Source: Rhodocyclaceae bacterium
GTDB lineage: Bacteria > Pseudomonadota > Gammaproteobacteria > Burkholderiales > CAIKXV01
Length of the DNA: 64,000 bases
Direction: 5' to 3'
Assembly (NCBI GenBank): GCA_020248265.1
Contig: JADCHX010000019.1
Coordinates: 124,001 to 188,000, forward strand
Notes under the pieces: model-generated
Database searches by the model: none
What the model saw: the letters and a program-made list of their open reading frames with translations, nothing else
What the model was told of the DNA's origin: nothing
Program-made: the position numbers and the translations under genes
Shown here: in pieces, positions 25,975 through 34,456 of the stretch
Layout: each line of letters begins with the position of its first letter
Numbering within the stretch: position 1 is the stretch's first letter

Positions 25975-27044
25975 GGACGCCCGGCCGCTGCGCACCGCTG
26001 ACATGGCCGTTTGCGCTGGCGCTGGCGATAGCCATCGCCGTTTCGCCGGTATCCGCCACCGCCTGGGCGCAGCCGGTGCCGACGCGCGCCCTCGCGCCCG
26101 AGGACGCGGCGGCGATCCGCTCCGTGCGCGTGGTCAGCGCGGTGCCGAACCTGAGCCTGCTCGACAATACGCGTGCCAACGTCAACCGGGCACTGAGCGG
26201 AACCTACATCCCACCGGGCGCCGGCGCGGCCGGCCTGCTCGGCGTGGTCATCGGCGCGGCGATCGGCGAGGCGATCCTGCGCGCCAAGTTCGCCCGCACC
26301 ATGGAGGAATTCGCCCTGGAGCTTCCCCGGCTGCTCGACGCCCTGGGTACCTTCGATCCGAACGCCGCACTGAGCGATGAACTGGAGGCTGCCTTCGCCG
26401 GCCAGACCCGCTTCCCTGTGGGCGGGTTCGAGCACGTGCAGGGCAAGGCGGCCGGGGACCCTGCGCCGACCGGTGCCGCGAAGGCGCCGGCCGGACAGGC
26501 GACACTCGTGATCGAATCGACGATAGCATTCTCGGAAACGGTGGACGTGTTCACCATACAGAGCGTCGCCCGCATGGCCCGCCCGGGCGGCAGCGCGGAC
26601 GCCTATGCCCGCGGCTTCATCTTCGAATCGCCGCCGCTGGGCACCGCGAACATCCGGGCCTCGATGGACGCCTGGTCGGCAGACGGCGCGGCGCTTTTCC
26701 GCGGCGCGGTCGCGATGGGCGCCGCGAGCCTGGCGCGGATGGTGATGCTCGACCTGCTGGACCCGAAGGCCCCAGCGCCGCCAGGCCGGAGCGTGCCGGC
26801 CTCGGAGGTGGGGCGCACCGGCGGCCTGTTCGACGGGTCTGTGGGCGCGTTCGTCGGCGAGTCTGGCAGCGTGGTGTTCGTGCGCGCGGGCGACCTCCTG
26901 CGGGCCTACCTGCGGTCGGATCGTTTCACGGCGAAGCATGCGCAGGAGGGCCTCGAGATGCGGCTTGCGCGAGATGGACAGGGCGCAGCACCCGCACGCC
27001 CGCTGACCCTGGAGGACCTGAGTGGGCTGCTTGCACCCCGTTGA
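25971..27044 (+). CDS. secreted or periplasmic protein of unknown function
   Basis: A 357-residue protein with a clear signal peptide ([33 protein letters not shown], in pieces). The region around residues 80-100 is a glycine-rich hydrophobic stretch (GAGAAGLLGVVIGAAIGEAI) that could be a membrane hairpin. A Pro/Ala linker follows at about 160. The remainder has no motif I recognise. It is translationally coupled to the lipoprotein-like gene upstream and just precedes the protease gene, so the three may form one complex. Family assignment needs a profile search. Confidence 0.6.
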   Translation: MRTPGRCAPLTWPFALALAIAIAVSPVSATAWAQPVPTRALAPEDAAAIRSVRVVSAVPNLSLLDNTRANVNRALSGTYIPPGAGAAGLLGVVIGAAIGEAILRAKFARTMEEFALELPRLLDALGTFDPNAALSDELEAAFAGQTRFPVGGFEHVQGKAAGDPAPTGAAKAPAGQATLVIESTIAFSETVDVFTIQSVARMARPGGSADAYARGFIFESPPLGTANIRASMDAWSADGAALFRGAVAMGAASLARMVMLDLLDPKAPAPPGRSVPASEVGRTGGLFDGSVGAFVGESGSVVFVRAGDLLRAYLRSDRFTAKHAQEGLEMRLARDGQGAAPARPLTLEDLSGLLAPR

Positions 27045-27057
27045 AGCGGCAGGCGGT

Positions 27058-28143
27058 ATGACCCGCCGCTTCCGGCCGCACCGAGGCCTGGCCCTCGCCG
27101 CCGCGATGACCCTCGCGGCATTGCTGCCCGCCCTGGTCCACGCCCAGGCGCTTGCGCCGACCGCCCTATTCGAGAAGCTGTCGCCCAGCGTGTTCATGGT
27201 GATCACCTATGCGAGCACCGAGTCCAAGGCCCAGCCGCTCGCGACAGGCAGCGCAGTCGTGATCGGGCCTGAAACCGTCATCACCAACTGCCACGTGCTG
27301 CGCAAGAGCCAGCGCGTCGAGGTGGTCAACGGCCCGGTCGTGCTGCAGGCCACTCTCGAGTTCCCCGACGTCGAGCGCGATCTGTGCCAGATGCGGGTGC
27401 CCGGGCTGACGGCGCCAGCGGTCGTGCTGGGTTCGAGCGCCGAGCTGCGGATCGGCCAGCGGGTCTATGCGATCGGCGCGCCGCGGGGCCTGGAACTCAC
27501 CCTGAGCGACGGGCTGATTTCCTCGTTGCGCACGCTCGTCACCAAGGACCGCGTCGAACCCTGGATCCAGACCTCCGCCCCGATCGCGGGCGGCTCCAGC
27601 GGCGGTGGACTGTTCGACGAGCAGGCCCGCCTGATCGGGATCACCACCTTCGGCATCGGCCGGGGCGGCGTCGTGGTGGGCAACCTCAACTTCGCCGTCC
27701 CCGCCGAGCAGGTCCGCGAAGTACCCGAGCGCGGTCGGCTTGCCCTCGCCGCGGATGCGACAAGGCGCGCCGAAGCCGCCGCAAAGCTGAAGGAATCGGA
27801 GGCGACCGGCAAAGGCCAGCGGCTTGTCGGGGATACCCTAGCGCAGCACTTCACCGCGTCGCAGCGTACCTACGTCTATGTCCGCGGCAGCAACCGGATA
27901 CACTCGTTCGTCCTGCGCGGCGTCAACCTGACCTCTTTGGAGAACAGCTTCAGCTCGACGAGTGGCACGGTGCGGATCGACCCTGCACGCGACGTCGTAT
28001 GCTTCGCCCTGAAAACGTTCTGGTGGCCTAGCCAACGCTCAGTATCGATGAACGAATGCTTCGAGGTGTGGGACATCGGATCCGGCGAGTTCGAGATGCG
28101 GTTGCCGGGCAGGCCAGGCGGGATGGTCTACCGGATCCAGTGA
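27058..28143 (+). CDS. exported trypsin-like serine protease with novel C-terminal domain
   Basis: A 361-residue protease. After a signal peptide (RRFRPHRGLALAAAMTLAALL...VHAQ) comes a chymotrypsin fold with the triad His79 (TNCHVL), Asp108 (ERDLC) and Ser181 (GGSSGGG). It resembles DegP/HtrA proteases but has no PDZ motif. From about residue 255 a beta-rich C-terminal part (TYVYVRGSNRIHSFVL, EMRLPGRPGGMVYRIQ) has no family I know. An in-frame GTG at 27022 with GGAGG upstream would add 12 residues, so the start is not certain. It lies at the end of the lipoprotein/secreted-protein group. Confidence 0.8.
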   Translation: MTRRFRPHRGLALAAAMTLAALLPALVHAQALAPTALFEKLSPSVFMVITYASTESKAQPLATGSAVVIGPETVITNCHVLRKSQRVEVVNGPVVLQATLEFPDVERDLCQMRVPGLTAPAVVLGSSAELRIGQRVYAIGAPRGLELTLSDGLISSLRTLVTKDRVEPWIQTSAPIAGGSSGGGLFDEQARLIGITTFGIGRGGVVVGNLNFAVPAEQVREVPERGRLALAADATRRAEAAAKLKESEATGKGQRLVGDTLAQHFTASQRTYVYVRGSNRIHSFVLRGVNLTSLENSFSSTSGTVRIDPARDVVCFALKTFWWPSQRSVSMNECFEVWDIGSGEFEMRLPGRPGGMVYRIQ

Positions 28144-28313
28144 CCGCACCGGAGTACCGGCGCGCCCCCCTCCGCATCCACCACAGCGCGCTGCTTTTCG
28201 AGGCGCGGGGGTGGCCTCTCCCGGTCAACGATATGCGGGCACCCGCGTTTCGCGGATAATCCGCGGCTTTGCCGTGCCCCCTGCGGCGTTGCCGCGCCAC
28301 AACCGAGCCGCCG

Positions 28314-30383
28314 ATGTCCGCACCCGCCCAGCCTGTCACGCCCGCGCCGACGCTGTCGACGTCCGCGATCCTCCCCTACGCCGGCACCATCTTCCTGTCG
28401 GCTTTCCTGCTGTTCCTGGTGCAGCCGATCATCGCCAAGCAGATCCTGCCGTGGTTCGGCGGCTCGGCCGCGGTCTGGACCACCTGCCTGGTGTTCTTCC
28501 AGAGCACCCTGCTCGCCGGCTATGCCTATGCCGACCTGACCACCCGCCTCGGCCAGAAGCGGCAGACCTGGCTGCACATCGGCCTGATGGTGCTGTCGAT
28601 CGTGACGCTGCCGATCCTGGCTTCCGAGGCCTGGAAGCCGATCGGCGACGAAGAGCCGATCCTGCGCATCCTGATACTGCTCACGCTGACCATAGGCCTG
28701 CCGTACTTCCTGCTGTCGACCACCACGCCGCTGCTGCAGACGTGGTACTGGCAGCGCTTCCGTACCGGCGTGCCGTACCGGCTGTTCGCGCTGTCGAACT
28801 TCGCCTCGCTGCTGGCGCTGCTCGGCTTCCCGGTGCTGTTCGAACCGTGGCTCAACCTGAACGCGCTGGGCTGGGGCTGGTCGGTGATCTACGCCGGCTT
28901 CGTCGTGGTCTGCGCGACCACCGGCTGGATCTCGATCAAGGCCGCGCGCGACAACCCGATGCCGGCGCAGACCGCTGCCGAAGCCTCCGACGCTGCGGCG
29001 AGCAAGCCCTCCATCGGCGCACAGGTGCAGTGGCTGTCGCTGTCGGCGATGGGGTCGGTGATGCTGCTGGCGATCAGCAATCACATCACCCAGAACATAG
29101 CCAGCGTGCCGTTCATGTGGGTGGTGCCGCTGTCGCTGTACCTGATCACCTTCATCCTGTGCTTCGACCATCCGCGCTGGTATGTGCGCTGGCTCTACAT
29201 CGGCCTGCTGATCCCGGGTCTGCCGCTGATGGCCTGGAAGATCCCGTCGCTGTCGCTGTCGGTCGCAGCACCCCTGTACCTTGCGGGCCTGTTCGTCGCC
29301 TGCATGTTCTGCCACGGTGAGCTCGCCCGCCACAAGCCCGACCCGCGCCACCTGACCCGGTTCTACCTGATGATGTCGGTGGGCGGCGCGCTCGGCGCGG
29401 TGCTGATCGCGATCGTCGCCCCGCTCACGCTGAACGGCTATTTCGAGCTGAACATCTCGCTGGTCGCGCTGGCGCTGCTGCTGATGCTGCAGCTCGAGGG
29501 CAAGCAGCTGCTGATCGGCATCGCAGTGGTGTTCGCCACGTCCTGGTATGCAACCAAGGGCGCACAGGAGTACGCCGACGACATGCGCGTGATGGAGCGC
29601 GACTTCTACGGCGTGGTGCGCATCCGCGACCGCGAGTACGACGGCACCACCTACCGGGCGATGCTCCACGGCAGCATCATCCATGGCGGGCAACTGCTGG
29701 GCGAGAAGTTCAAGGGCGTGCCGAGCGACTACTTCAGCGCTACCTCCGGTTACGGCCGGATGTTCGCGGCGATGAACGAGATCGCGCCCGGCCCCCGGCG
29801 CATCGGGGTGATCGGCCTGGGCGCCGGCGTGGTGGCCGCGTACGGCCGCCAGGGCGACGACATCGTCTTCTACGAGATCAGCCCGAAGGTGATCGAGATC
29901 GAGAAGCGCGAGTTCAGCTTCCTGAGGGACACGCCGGCGAAGACCTCGGTGATCATCGGCGACGGACGCCTGTCGCTCGAGCGCGAGACACCGCGCCGCT
30001 ACCATGTGCTGGGCATCGACGCCTTCTCGGGTGATTCGATCCCGATGCACCTGATCACCCGCGAGGCGATGGCGCTGTACGTCAAGCACCTGGATCCGGA
30101 CGGCGTGATCATGTTCCAGGCGACCAACCGGTACATCGACCTGATGCCGGTCATCAAGCGCCTGGCCACCGAGTTCGGCATGGAGGCGGTGCTTGTGTCC
30201 GACAGCCCGTCCAACTCCGGCGGCGCCAGCTACTGGAATTCCTCGACCGACCAGGTGATCGTCACGAAGAACAAGGCACTGCTGGCCCATGCGCGGCTGA
30301 AGGACGCCGAGCAGATCGCGGACCGCAAGGAGCTGCCGACGTTCACGGACTCGCACCACAACCTGTTCCGGATCCTGAAGTAG
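28314..30383 (+). CDS. membrane protein with C-terminal spermidine-synthase-like domain
   Basis: A 689-residue fusion. Residues about 15-430 contain roughly ten hydrophobic helices. Residues about 450-689 form a spermidine-synthase/methyltransferase fold with the nucleotide loop RIGVIGLGAGVVAAYG, VIIGDGRLSLE and the substrate-pocket segment GIDAFSGDSIPMHLITREA. Related fused membrane/SpeE-like proteins are widespread but poorly characterised, and aminopropyl transfer has not been shown for this type. No ribosome site is obvious before the ATG. It converges with the phosphoribosyltransferase gene across a repeat-rich spacer. Confidence 0.85.
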   Translation: MSAPAQPVTPAPTLSTSAILPYAGTIFLSAFLLFLVQPIIAKQILPWFGGSAAVWTTCLVFFQSTLLAGYAYADLTTRLGQKRQTWLHIGLMVLSIVTLPILASEAWKPIGDEEPILRILILLTLTIGLPYFLLSTTTPLLQTWYWQRFRTGVPYRLFALSNFASLLALLGFPVLFEPWLNLNALGWGWSVIYAGFVVVCATTGWISIKAARDNPMPAQTAAEASDAAASKPSIGAQVQWLSLSAMGSVMLLAISNHITQNIASVPFMWVVPLSLYLITFILCFDHPRWYVRWLYIGLLIPGLPLMAWKIPSLSLSVAAPLYLAGLFVACMFCHGELARHKPDPRHLTRFYLMMSVGGALGAVLIAIVAPLTLNGYFELNISLVALALLLMLQLEGKQLLIGIAVVFATSWYATKGAQEYADDMRVMERDFYGVVRIRDREYDGTTYRAMLHGSIIHGGQLLGEKFKGVPSDYFSATSGYGRMFAAMNEIAPGPRRIGVIGLGAGVVAAYGRQGDDIVFYEISPKVIEIEKREFSFLRDTPAKTSVIIGDGRLSLERETPRRYHVLGIDAFSGDSIPMHLITREAMALYVKHLDPDGVIMFQATNRYIDLMPVIKRLATEFGMEAVLVSDSPSNSGGASYWNSSTDQVIVTKNKALLAHARLKDAEQIADRKELPTFTDSHHNLFRILK

Positions 30384-30429
30384 GAGGGTTGTCGGCGCGG
30401 TATCTGATCGAGGGGATCCACGTATAGGG

Positions 30430-30488
30430 GGTGGGGGTCAGGTCTTGAGTTTTGCATTTTTCGCAAAACTCAAGACCTGACCCCCACC
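30430..30488. repeat. long hairpin of the GGGGTCAG family (26-bp arms)
   Basis: A perfect inverted repeat with arms 30430-30455 and 30463-30488 and a seven-base loop. The inner arm sequence (TCAGGTCTTGAGTTTTGC) is identical to the hairpin at 49917-49979. A second partial copy of the outer end (CTGACCCCCACCAGC) follows at 30496-30510. The hairpin lies between convergent stops and may also act as a terminator, but it recurs elsewhere and so is a repeat family. Confidence 0.85.
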
Positions 30489-30526
30489 AGCTACACTGAC
30501 CCCCACCAGCGACAGCACGATGGGAG

Positions 30527-30612
30527 CGTGGACGCCGGGATGGGGGTGCCCCTTCCGCTCGTGTCCCCCGCCTTTACCTCGCTCCAGGGGCACCCCCATC
30601 CCGGCGTCCACG
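30527..30612. repeat. 27-bp perfect inverted repeat plus tandem decamers
   Basis: The arms 30527-30553 and 30586-30612 are exactly complementary (inner core GATGGGGGTGCCCCT) with a 32-base loop. The right arm runs into two more copies of the decamer CGGGTCCACG (to about 30635). It lies in the same 259-base spacer as the preceding hairpin. It may act as a terminator or be an inserted repeat. Confidence 0.8.
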
Positions 30613-30642
30613 CGGGTCCACGCGGGTCCACGCGAGACCAAC

Positions 30643-31371
30643 CTACCCTTCCGGATACCACCCGTCCCCGCCCCAGCGCAGCCGGGGTGTATCGAACACG
30701 CCGAGCACAGGCACCTGCAGGGCCTCGGCGACCGAGCGCCAACCGTTGCCCTGCCGCATCGCCACCACCACGCCGCACAGGTGGGCCCCGGATGTGGCAA
30801 GCAGGCGCGCCACCGCAGCCAGCGTCGTGCCGTTGGAGACCGTGTCGTCGACGATGACGACGCGCCGCTCGGCGACCAGCGGCAGCTGGCCTGGATCGAG
30901 GTAGACCTTCTTGCCCTGGCCCGGCGTGGTCATCGAATGCACCGCCTCGGCGAGCGTGTCGCGATACCAGAACTTGCGCGAGTAGCCGAGCGGGACGTAT
31001 CGCTCGAAGCCCAATGCCTCCGCCACCAGCGGCGACAGCGCCATGCCCAGGGTCGGTGGGCCTACCACCGCTTCGGGAGCCAGCGGACGGGCCAGGCCGG
31101 CCATTGCGTCGGCAAGCGCGCGCACCACCGGGAACGCGGCCTGGTTGGGGATCAGCGAGGCCAGCGCGCGGTCAGGCTCAGCCTCGAGCGCGCGGATGGG
31201 CAGTTCGAGCCAGCGCCCGTCCGGAAGGCAGACCGGGTAGCGCCAGCGGTACGGGGCCGCGAGCGCGCACGCCAGTTCGCCATGCGCTTGCAGGCGTTGC
31301 CAGCAATCCGTGGTCTGTTGCAGGAAGCGCCCGGCGCCTTCGCCGGTGGCGGACGATCCTGCCCCGCTCAT
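30643..31371 (-). CDS. phosphoribosyltransferase
   Basis: A 242-residue type I PRTase. The PRPP-binding motif is RVVIVDDTVSNGTTLAA; the preceding flexible-loop region includes GYSRKFWYRD and the hood region AVVGPPTLGMALSP. It transfers ribose-5-phosphate from PRPP to a base or related acceptor; the substrate is not evident. The ATG at 31371 overlaps the stop of the ABC ATPase gene (ATGA), so it is probably expressed with the importer upstream and might act on the imported compound. Confidence 0.82.
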   Translation of the reverse strand: MSGAGSSATGEGAGRFLQQTTDCWQRLQAHGELACALAAPYRWRYPVCLPDGRWLELPIRALEAEPDRALASLIPNQAAFPVVRALADAMAGLARPLAPEAVVGPPTLGMALSPLVAEALGFERYVPLGYSRKFWYRDTLAEAVHSMTTPGQGKKVYLDPGQLPLVAERRVVIVDDTVSNGTTLAAVARLLATSGAHLCGVVVAMRQGNGWRSVAEALQVPVLGVFDTPRLRWGGDGWYPEG

Positions 31372-32243
31372 TCCACGGGGGCCTGCGCGGCACTTGCATA
31401 ACCCGCCTGGATCTGGTCGCGCAGCCACGCACAGATACGGTTGAACTCCGGCGTGTCCTGCACGGTGACGTCGCGCGGACGCGCGAACGGCAGCCGCAGG
31501 TCGGCGACGATGCGCGAGGGCCGTGCGGTCATCACCAGCACCCGGTCGGCCAGGAATACCGCCTCGCGGATCGAGTGGGTCACGAACAGCGCGGTCTTCT
31601 GGTAGCTGTCCCAGAGGCGCACCAGCGCGAGGTTCATGTCGTCGCGCGAGATCGCATCGAGCGCGCTGAACGGCTCGTCCATCAGCATCAGCCGCGGATC
31701 GTTGATCAACCCCCGGCACAGGGCGACGCGCTGGCGCATGCCACCGGAGAGTTCGCGCGGCCGCTTCGCCTTGAACTCGCCCAGCCCGACCCGCTCGAGC
31801 AGCCGGTGCGCCTCGGCCTCATAGTCGGCCACCGGCCGCTTCTGGGTGCGGATCGGGAACAGCACGTTGTCGAGCACGCTCTTCCACGGCAGCAGCGTCG
31901 GGTCCTGGAAGATGTAACCGAAGTCGCGCCGCGGCCCGGTGACACGCGCGCCTTCAATCCAGATTTCGCCCTTGGTCACGGTCTCGAGCCCGCCGACCAT
32001 CGACAGCAGCGTGCTCTTGCCGCAGCCGCTGGGCCCGAGGATCGACACGAACTCGCCCGCGGCGATGTCGAGGTTGGCCATGCCCACCGCCTCGACGTCA
32101 CCCGTCCGCGTCTGGTACACCTTGCGCGCATGGCGCAGCGACAGGTAGGCGGCGTCTCGATCGGGTGCGATCGACTGCGGATGGCGCCACGCAAGGGCGG
32201 GATCGTCGCCGGCCGAAGGCACGGCATGGGCTGCAACATCCAT
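31368..32243 (-). CDS. ABC transporter ATP-binding protein (NitT/TauT/SsuB type)
   Basis: A 291-residue ATPase with Walker A GPSGCGKST, Q-loop IFQDPTLLPW, signature LSGGMRQR, Walker B LMLMDEPFSALD and H-loop FVTHSIREA. The LPW after the Q-loop and the DEPFSALD pattern mark the SsuB/TauB branch. I prefer the ATG at 32243 because AAGGAG is six bases upstream; an ATG at 32258 overlapping the permease stop is possible and adds five residues. It is the third gene of the minus-strand operon. Confidence 0.92.
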   Translation of the reverse strand: MDVAAHAVPSAGDDPALAWRHPQSIAPDRDAAYLSLRHARKVYQTRTGDVEAVGMANLDIAAGEFVSILGPSGCGKSTLLSMVGGLETVTKGEIWIEGARVTGPRRDFGYIFQDPTLLPWKSVLDNVLFPIRTQKRPVADYEAEAHRLLERVGLGEFKAKRPRELSGGMRQRVALCRGLINDPRLMLMDEPFSALDAISRDDMNLALVRLWDSYQKTALFVTHSIREAVFLADRVLVMTARPSRIVADLRLPFARPRDVTVQDTPEFNRICAWLRDQIQAGYASAAQAPVE

Positions 32244-32254
32244 CACGGGCTCCT

Positions 32255-33109
32255 TCATCGGGGCCGGTCTCCGAAGCGTTCGATCGTCCAGCGTTCGCAC
32301 AGTGCGACCACTCCGTAGAAGGCCAGCCCGAACACGCACAGCACGCTGATGGCCGCGAGGATCAGCGCGGTCTCGGCCTGGGCCGAAGCGAACAGGATCA
32401 GGTAGCCCAGCCCGGCCCTGGACGTGATGAATTCCCCGACGATCACGCCGATGATCGCGAACGTCGACGCGATCTTCATCCCGCTGAAGATGTAAGGCAC
32501 CGCGTGCGGCAGGCGCACCGACACGAAGGTCTGCCAGTTCGATGCAGTCAGCGCACGGCACAGCCGCAGCAGGTCGCGTTCGACGTTGTCCAGCCCGGCC
32601 AGGGTGGCAATGACGACCGGGAAGAAGCTCACGAACACCGAGAAAGACAGACGCGCCTCCGGCCCGAGCCCGAACCAGACCACGAACAGTGGTGCCAGCG
32701 CGATCTTCGGGATCAGCTGGAAGAACACCACGTTCGGGTACAGTGTCTCGCGGATGATCGTCGACGCCGACAGCAGCGAGGCGAGCGTGATGCCCAGCAC
32801 CGTGGCAATCGTGAAACCGGCAAGGCTCTGCCAGATGGTCGGCCACGCGTGCTTCATCAGCAGCGGAAACGCGTTGACCAGCCGGTCGAGTACGGCAGAG
32901 GGCGGCGGCAGCAGCACCTCGGGCACCTGCGCCCAGCGCGTACCGACCTCCCACACTGCCAGCACCAGCGCAGCCGCGAGTACCGGCAGTACGATCCGGC
33001 GCAGTGCCAGCAGGTTGGCACGGCGCCGGGCCGCAGCCGCCGAGGCCGCCTGCGCGGCACCCGGCATGGCAGCGTCGGCCGGTGGATTCACCACGGATGC
33101 CGTCTGCAT
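32255..33109 (-). CDS. ABC transporter permease (SsuC/TauC type)
   Basis: A 284-residue permease with about six hydrophobic segments (IVLPVLAAALVLAVWEVGTRW, then IATVLGITLASLLS, LFVVWFGLGPEA, and so on). The EAA loop region includes ALTASNWQTFVSVRLPHAVPYIFSGMKIA. It is the single permease of the importer, so it probably works as a homodimer. An Ala-rich cytoplasmic N-terminus of about 35 residues is unusual but common in high-GC genomes. Seven bases separate it from the SBP gene. Confidence 0.9.
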   Translation of the reverse strand: MQTASVVNPPADAAMPGAAQAASAAAARRRANLLALRRIVLPVLAAALVLAVWEVGTRWAQVPEVLLPPPSAVLDRLVNAFPLLMKHAWPTIWQSLAGFTIATVLGITLASLLSASTIIRETLYPNVVFFQLIPKIALAPLFVVWFGLGPEARLSFSVFVSFFPVVIATLAGLDNVERDLLRLCRALTASNWQTFVSVRLPHAVPYIFSGMKIASTFAIIGVIVGEFITSRAGLGYLILFASAQAETALILAAISVLCVFGLAFYGVVALCERWTIERFGDRPR

Positions 33110-33116
33110 CGCCGGC

Positions 33117-34238
33117 TCAGGTCGTCAGCAGCTTGCGGACCTTCTCGGTATTGCGCCGGATGGCCTCCCACTCGGCACCCGACAGCTTCGTGCGGCCGGC
33201 GAAGCGGTTGGTGACCACCTGTTCGGCGGTGAACGGCTTGCCATCGCTGACCGCGAACTTCAGGGTGGCATCGACCATACCCTGCACCTTCTTCAGGTCA
33301 GCGACGCCCAGCCCGCCCTTGATCGCCTCGTCGGCGACCATGGTGTGGTGGGCCAGCGCCTGCGCCAGCGCGAAATTCTCGCGTCCGTTCTTCACGGCGG
33401 CGATCTCCGGCTGCTCGCGCACGATGATGTCGATTGCTTCTTCCGGGTTGCGCAGCGTGAATACAACCGACTCGATGAAGGCGTCGACCATCGCCTGCAC
33501 GAGCGGCGCGTCCTTCTCGACCATCTCGGGCCGGCAGATGAGTTGCCCCGAATAGAAATCGAGCCCGGTCTGCGCCCAGCCCATGAAACGGGTGTCGAAG
33601 CCCAGCGACTGGAACAGCGGCAGGCTGGACGTCCCGATGCAGGTGATCGCATCGACCTGCTTGTTGATCAGCGCGCGCTCGATCAGCTGGCTGTCGAGCG
33701 TCTGCCGGGTGATCTTCTTGCCGTCGACCTTGTTGCGGTCGAGCCAGGCGTTGAAGAACGGCGCTTCGGCCGAGGTGAGCACCATGCCGACGGTACGGCC
33801 CTCGAGGTCGGTCGGCTTGCGGATCGGCGAGTTCTCGGGCACCGCCACGCCCATCAGCGAGTCGTAGCCGACAGTGGCCACCGCGGTGGTGAACAGGCCG
33901 CGCGCCGCATTGACCACGATGCCGGGCGTGAACACGAAGCCGAAGTCGAACTTGCCGTTGGCGACGGACTGGGTCGCCGCCGGGGAACCGAAGCCGCGCG
34001 AGACCTCCAGGTCGATGCCGCGGCTCTTGAAGTAGCCGCGGCTGCGCCCCACCACCGACCAGAAATTCGACCCGTTGACGATCCACGGCAGGGTCATCGA
34101 GACCTTGCGTGGCGTCTGCGCATGCACATTGGAAAAAGGTGAAACGAGGGCGGCGGCGCCGGCTGCGGCGGTACCGGCGACGATGCGCCGGCGGTTGGCA
34201 TCGGGTTGGGCCGAGGCAGTGACGAGGGGACGCGACAT
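33117..34238 (-). CDS. ABC substrate-binding protein, NMT1/THI5-like
   Basis: A 373-residue periplasmic SBP. The leader has a twin-arginine-like RRRIVAGTAAAGAAALVSP, suggesting Tat export, and cleavage near VHAQ. The mature part (VSMTLPWIVNGSNFWSVVGRSRGYFKSRGIDLEV, GFVFTPGIVVNA, LEGRTVGMVL) matches the NMT1/THI5 group, which binds pyrimidine precursors, sulfonates or nitriles. The ATG at 34238 is preceded by GGAGATCCC. It heads the SBP-permease-ATPase-PRTase operon. A thiamine-precursor or nucleobase ligand is possible but unproven. Confidence 0.87.
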   Translation of the reverse strand: MSRPLVTASAQPDANRRRIVAGTAAAGAAALVSPFSNVHAQTPRKVSMTLPWIVNGSNFWSVVGRSRGYFKSRGIDLEVSRGFGSPAATQSVANGKFDFGFVFTPGIVVNAARGLFTTAVATVGYDSLMGVAVPENSPIRKPTDLEGRTVGMVLTSAEAPFFNAWLDRNKVDGKKITRQTLDSQLIERALINKQVDAITCIGTSSLPLFQSLGFDTRFMGWAQTGLDFYSGQLICRPEMVEKDAPLVQAMVDAFIESVVFTLRNPEEAIDIIVREQPEIAAVKNGRENFALAQALAHHTMVADEAIKGGLGVADLKKVQGMVDATLKFAVSDGKPFTAEQVVTNRFAGRTKLSGAEWEAIRRNTEKVRKLLTT

Positions 34239-34456
34239 GGGATCTCCGGGCTTCAGGGTGGGGGGCAAGCGGCGGCCAGCACCCTGGCGGCATCGCCGGG
34301 GTGCATGCTGTTGTCGGTCACGCCCTCTGACGGGGCATTGACCCTCCCTGAAGAGACATCGGCCCGCGCAACGCCGACGTCCCGTCCTACGAATGTCTTA
34401 TTTTATGCAAATGGCGTGCCGGACGTGCGGCGCGATGACTCGGTCGCGAAGCGGAC

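Noticed and set aside
34239-34456. Possible TPP or guanidine riboswitch before the NMT1/THI5-type binding protein
   Set aside because: The conserved core motifs of both classes are not found; GCCCGGAGATCCC just before the ATG is explained by the ribosome site.
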